In this document: positions 14,222-14,439 of the stretch, piece after piece
How positions within the stretch are numbered: position 1 is the first letter of the stretch
Layout of the letters: every line of letters starts with the position of its first letter
NCBI GenBank assembly: GCA_002841035.1
Contig: PHDR01000024.1
Location: 1-14,439, forward strand
DNA: 14,439 bases
Source: Bacteroidetes bacterium HGW-Bacteroidetes-12
GTDB taxonomy: Bacteria; Bacteroidota; Bacteroidia; Flavobacteriales_E; Vicingaceae
Reading direction: 5' to 3'
Notes under the pieces: generated by a model
The model's input: the letters and a program-made list of their open reading frames with translations, nothing else
Told to the model about the DNA's origin: nothing
The model's database searches: none
Made by a program: the position numbers and the translations under genes

Positions 14222-14300
14222 TCGAGCCTTAAAAAGCTAAAGTTAGATTTTTGTAAAGTTTATAATGAGTTTAGAGTTTATACTGAGTTTATCGAAGTGA
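14222..14300. repeat. Intergenic repeat-like sequence, including copy 2 of the 15-base repeat
   Basis: TCGAGCCTTAAAAAG at 14222-14236 repeats 8260-8274. Downstream are three copies of GAGTTTA (14267, 14274, 14285). ACTGAGTTTATCGAAGTG (14282-14299) resembles a common Bacteroidota intergenic motif of the form CACTGAGCTTGTCGAAGTG, from memory. The stretch lies between two convergent T9SS-cargo genes and shows no gene. Confidence 0.35.
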
Positions 14301-14332
14301 AGTAAGAACAATGTATTTTGCTTAACCCGAAC

Positions 14333-14439
14333 TCAGGTTGTTTGTTTGGTTATGAATTCATTTTTTGATAGAAACCTGATAAAATAAATTCCTTTTGGAT
14401 GGTCTTGCAAATCAATTTCATTCGTATTGAATCCTTGTT
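14333..14439 (-). CDS. C-terminal end of a second T9SS-sorted protein (runs off the right edge)
   Basis: On the minus strand an open frame enters at the right edge and ends at the TGA complementary to 14333-14335, giving 34 residues. The stretch IDLQDHPKGIYFIRFLSKN, followed by EFITKQTT, fits the last two strands of a T9SS type A sorting domain, in which a GxY/F motif is followed by a short turn and a final basic strand. Compare AAGLYFVEINQNGVLNTLKVIKK at the end of the neighbouring large protein. The ending KQTT is less basic than usual. The rest of the gene, and so its activity, lies outside the window. It is convergent with the large T9SS protein. Confidence 0.65.
   Translation of the reverse strand, partial: QGFNTNEIDLQDHPKGIYFIRFLSKNEFITKQTT

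Overview
The window looks like chromosomal DNA of a low-GC member of the Bacteroidota, most likely Flavobacteriales. Four signs point there. Two genes carry type IX secretion (T9SS) C-terminal sorting domains. Several genes and the tRNA are preceded by exact TAnnTTTG promoter elements, the -7 box of this phylum. Start codons sit behind A-rich leaders without a Shine-Dalgarno sequence. The lysyl-tRNA synthetase is the long form with a C-terminal extension. No phage, transposase, plasmid or CRISPR machinery was found.

Left part (1-5987, all minus strand). An envelope and transport block reads leftwards from about 6060. In transcription order it holds a phosphate-selective-type outer membrane porin (4758-5987), a very divergent aquaporin/MIP-fold membrane protein (3895-4650), a PiT-like phosphate permease (2764-3882), a Na/Pi cotransporter with a C-terminal PhoU-like domain (1034-2728), a CvpA-family membrane protein (425-958), and the 5' end of a probable secreted lipase-family protein (252 to the left edge). 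The porin, PiT and Na/Pi genes together give an outer- and inner-membrane route for inorganic phosphate. The region upstream of the porin and the region upstream of the aquaporin-like gene each carry an exact TTAACA-N5-TTAACA direct repeat, followed by an exact TAnnTTTG box. The repeat has the form of the PhoP/PhoB-type Pho box known from Bacillus. I read the locus as a phosphate-starvation regulon unit that includes an aquaporin-like protein with degenerate NPA motifs. This is the most interesting part of the window.

Middle (6191-8149). A tRNA-Cys(GCA) gene with its own promoter and terminator lies on the minus strand, divergent from lysS (lysyl-tRNA synthetase, plus strand).

Right part. 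A 540-base gap (8150-8689) separates lysS from the convergent operon DUF502 membrane protein - DUF5522 small cysteine protein - hutU (urocanate hydratase), transcribed leftwards from about 11600. The gap holds decayed-looking repeat sequence. Divergent from that operon is a 791-residue secreted protein with three tandem 70-71-residue Ig-like repeats, a PKD domain and a T9SS sorting domain, closed by a strong terminator. At the right edge, on the minus strand, are the last 34 residues of a second protein that appears to end in a T9SS sorting domain.
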